Source: Euborellia annulipes (lineage: Eukaryota > Arthropoda > Insecta > Dermaptera > Anisolabididae). From it: DNA of 64,000 nt. Position 1 is the stretch's first letter. Every line of letters starts with the position of its first letter. The translations under genes and the position numbers were made by a program. The stretch covers positions 98,155 to 162,154 of the forward strand of contig JAKCPI010012513.1 in assembly GCA_023213315.1 (NCBI GenBank), written 5' to 3'. The notes beneath the pieces were generated by a model. It searched no databases. It worked only from the letters and a program-made list of their open reading frames with translations, and had not been told where the DNA came from. Of this stretch, positions 54,930 to 64,000 are shown in pieces.

Positions 54930-55488
54930 GAGTGATGGTCGCACCAGATTTTTTGTGTCGATTTTTAGTTTCCGACAGTACGGTACATTTGAATTCAAGA
55001 TGTAAAATTTATAAACGTGGGAAAATATTTATATTTTGTTACCATTCTCCTATCTTTCCTATGAAGTACAAGAGTAAAGTGGTCTTCATAAGATTTCAAC
55101 GACAAAATGAGAATATACATTTTAAAGAGCATCTAAAAAATAATTGATTTATGAATTTTAATCAAAATCGTTGGAACGAATTTTGAGAAAATCGAAAAAA
55201 AAACTGAAAAAGTACATCAGTAAAGTACTAGTACTTTTTGGCCGATTTTGTTCAAAAGCTTCGTGTCACGTCCCAGGGGAGTATCTTACTAAAATATAAA
55301 ATTTGACTCTCATAGCTCTTTTAGTTCTTGAGATATTTTGTTCACAGACAGACACACACACATTGGATTCAGGGGACCCTCGAAAACATGTATTTCCATC
55401 AAAATCTCGACATCGAATTTTTGACATGAATCCAATACTTTCTCTCTATATAGCCTATTACAAATATACATAGGTAAGAGAAAGTAAA
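54930..55488 (+). mobile_element. Hairpin-ended dispersed element, left hairpin truncated
   Basis: It starts inside the left hairpin (GGTCGCACCAGATTTTTTGT), has the full body, and ends in the AT-centred hairpin ACTTTCTCTCTAT..GGTAAGAGAAAGTA. Confidence 0.72.
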
Positions 55489-55761
55489 AATCAGCCTCAG
55501 TTCAGGCAACTCGTAGTCGGTCACCAACTCACCAAATGAGTATGATATTTTTTCTTATCATGGATAGGAAACAAGCCTGTATTAGTGGTCTATTTGATAA
55601 TGAGATATAATTTATTTTTATCAAAAATTCTCTTCCGTTTACTAAATAAATGAATATGAGTGAGGAGCTGTGAGTGAGATCCCCCTCTCTGACTACCTGA
55701 CCTGTCCTTGGTTGCAGATAGTAATAGCAGCAGTTATACCAGCACTTGCCAGTCGTTCGAG

Positions 55762-63980
<8,219 letters not shown>

Positions 63981-64000
63981 GTAAGAATCATTGTATTTTT

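Noticed and set aside
55708..55761. N-terminal extension of CBS (SNSSSYTSTCQSFE)
   Set aside because: It is open and preceded by TTGCAG, so an upstream exon is possible, but none was found and the Met at 55762 gives a normal CBS N-terminus; kept as a caveat only.

Overview
This window is AT-rich, intron-rich eukaryotic nuclear DNA, most likely from an arthropod. The evidence is a tandem array of insect-type gustatory receptor (7TM chemoreceptor) first exons, four conserved spliced animal genes, and a dense load of SINEs, MITEs, fold-back elements and LINE scraps. I cannot place it to order. There is no prokaryotic or viral gene organisation.

Layout. 1-16.7 kb (minus strand): five gustatory-receptor first exons (1-383 partial, 2308-3252, 10980-11879, 14057-14956, 15814-16710). 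They all end at the same phase-0 splice donor, and the last three are very recent duplicates. Between them lie a 3-kb fold-back element with a nested Harbinger-like MITE (5767-8816), tRNA-derived SINEs and a palindromic Helitron-like sequence. 16.8-26 kb: a LINE scrap, AT-rich DNA, and the apparent 5' exons of an unrecognised minus-strand gene (19523-19826, with non-coding exons upstream). 26.0-36.2 kb (minus): a complete nine-exon DEAD-box RNA helicase of the DDX5/DDX17 (p68/Rm62) type. 37.05-40.75 kb (plus, divergent from the helicase): seven-exon nucleoporin Nup43. 41.1-42.6 kb: a tandem satellite of about 160 bp per unit, followed by a LINE 3' tail. 43.28-45.28 kb (plus): secreted PEBP-family protein. 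48.08-50.45 kb (plus): small THAP-domain protein. 55.76 kb to the window end (plus): cystathionine beta-synthase, running off the right edge.

All exon joins given for the helicase, Nup43, PEBP, THAP and CBS genes were derived by hand from GT..AG sites. In each gene the phases add up to one uninterrupted reading frame. The genes are unrelated housekeeping and sensory genes, not a pathway.

The most interesting material is repetitive. (1) A dispersed family begins with a roughly 40-bp-stem hairpin and ends in a second hairpin; two empty sites in paralogous DNA help define its boundaries. (2) A set of fold-backs carries a CTGANGA..stem..CGAAACGTC core resembling hammerhead/Penelope-type termini. 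(3) SINE families with different tRNA-like heads share a tail. (4) Several hAT-like MITEs have exact 8-bp target-site duplications. (5) The receptor array shows a gene-conversion-like pattern.
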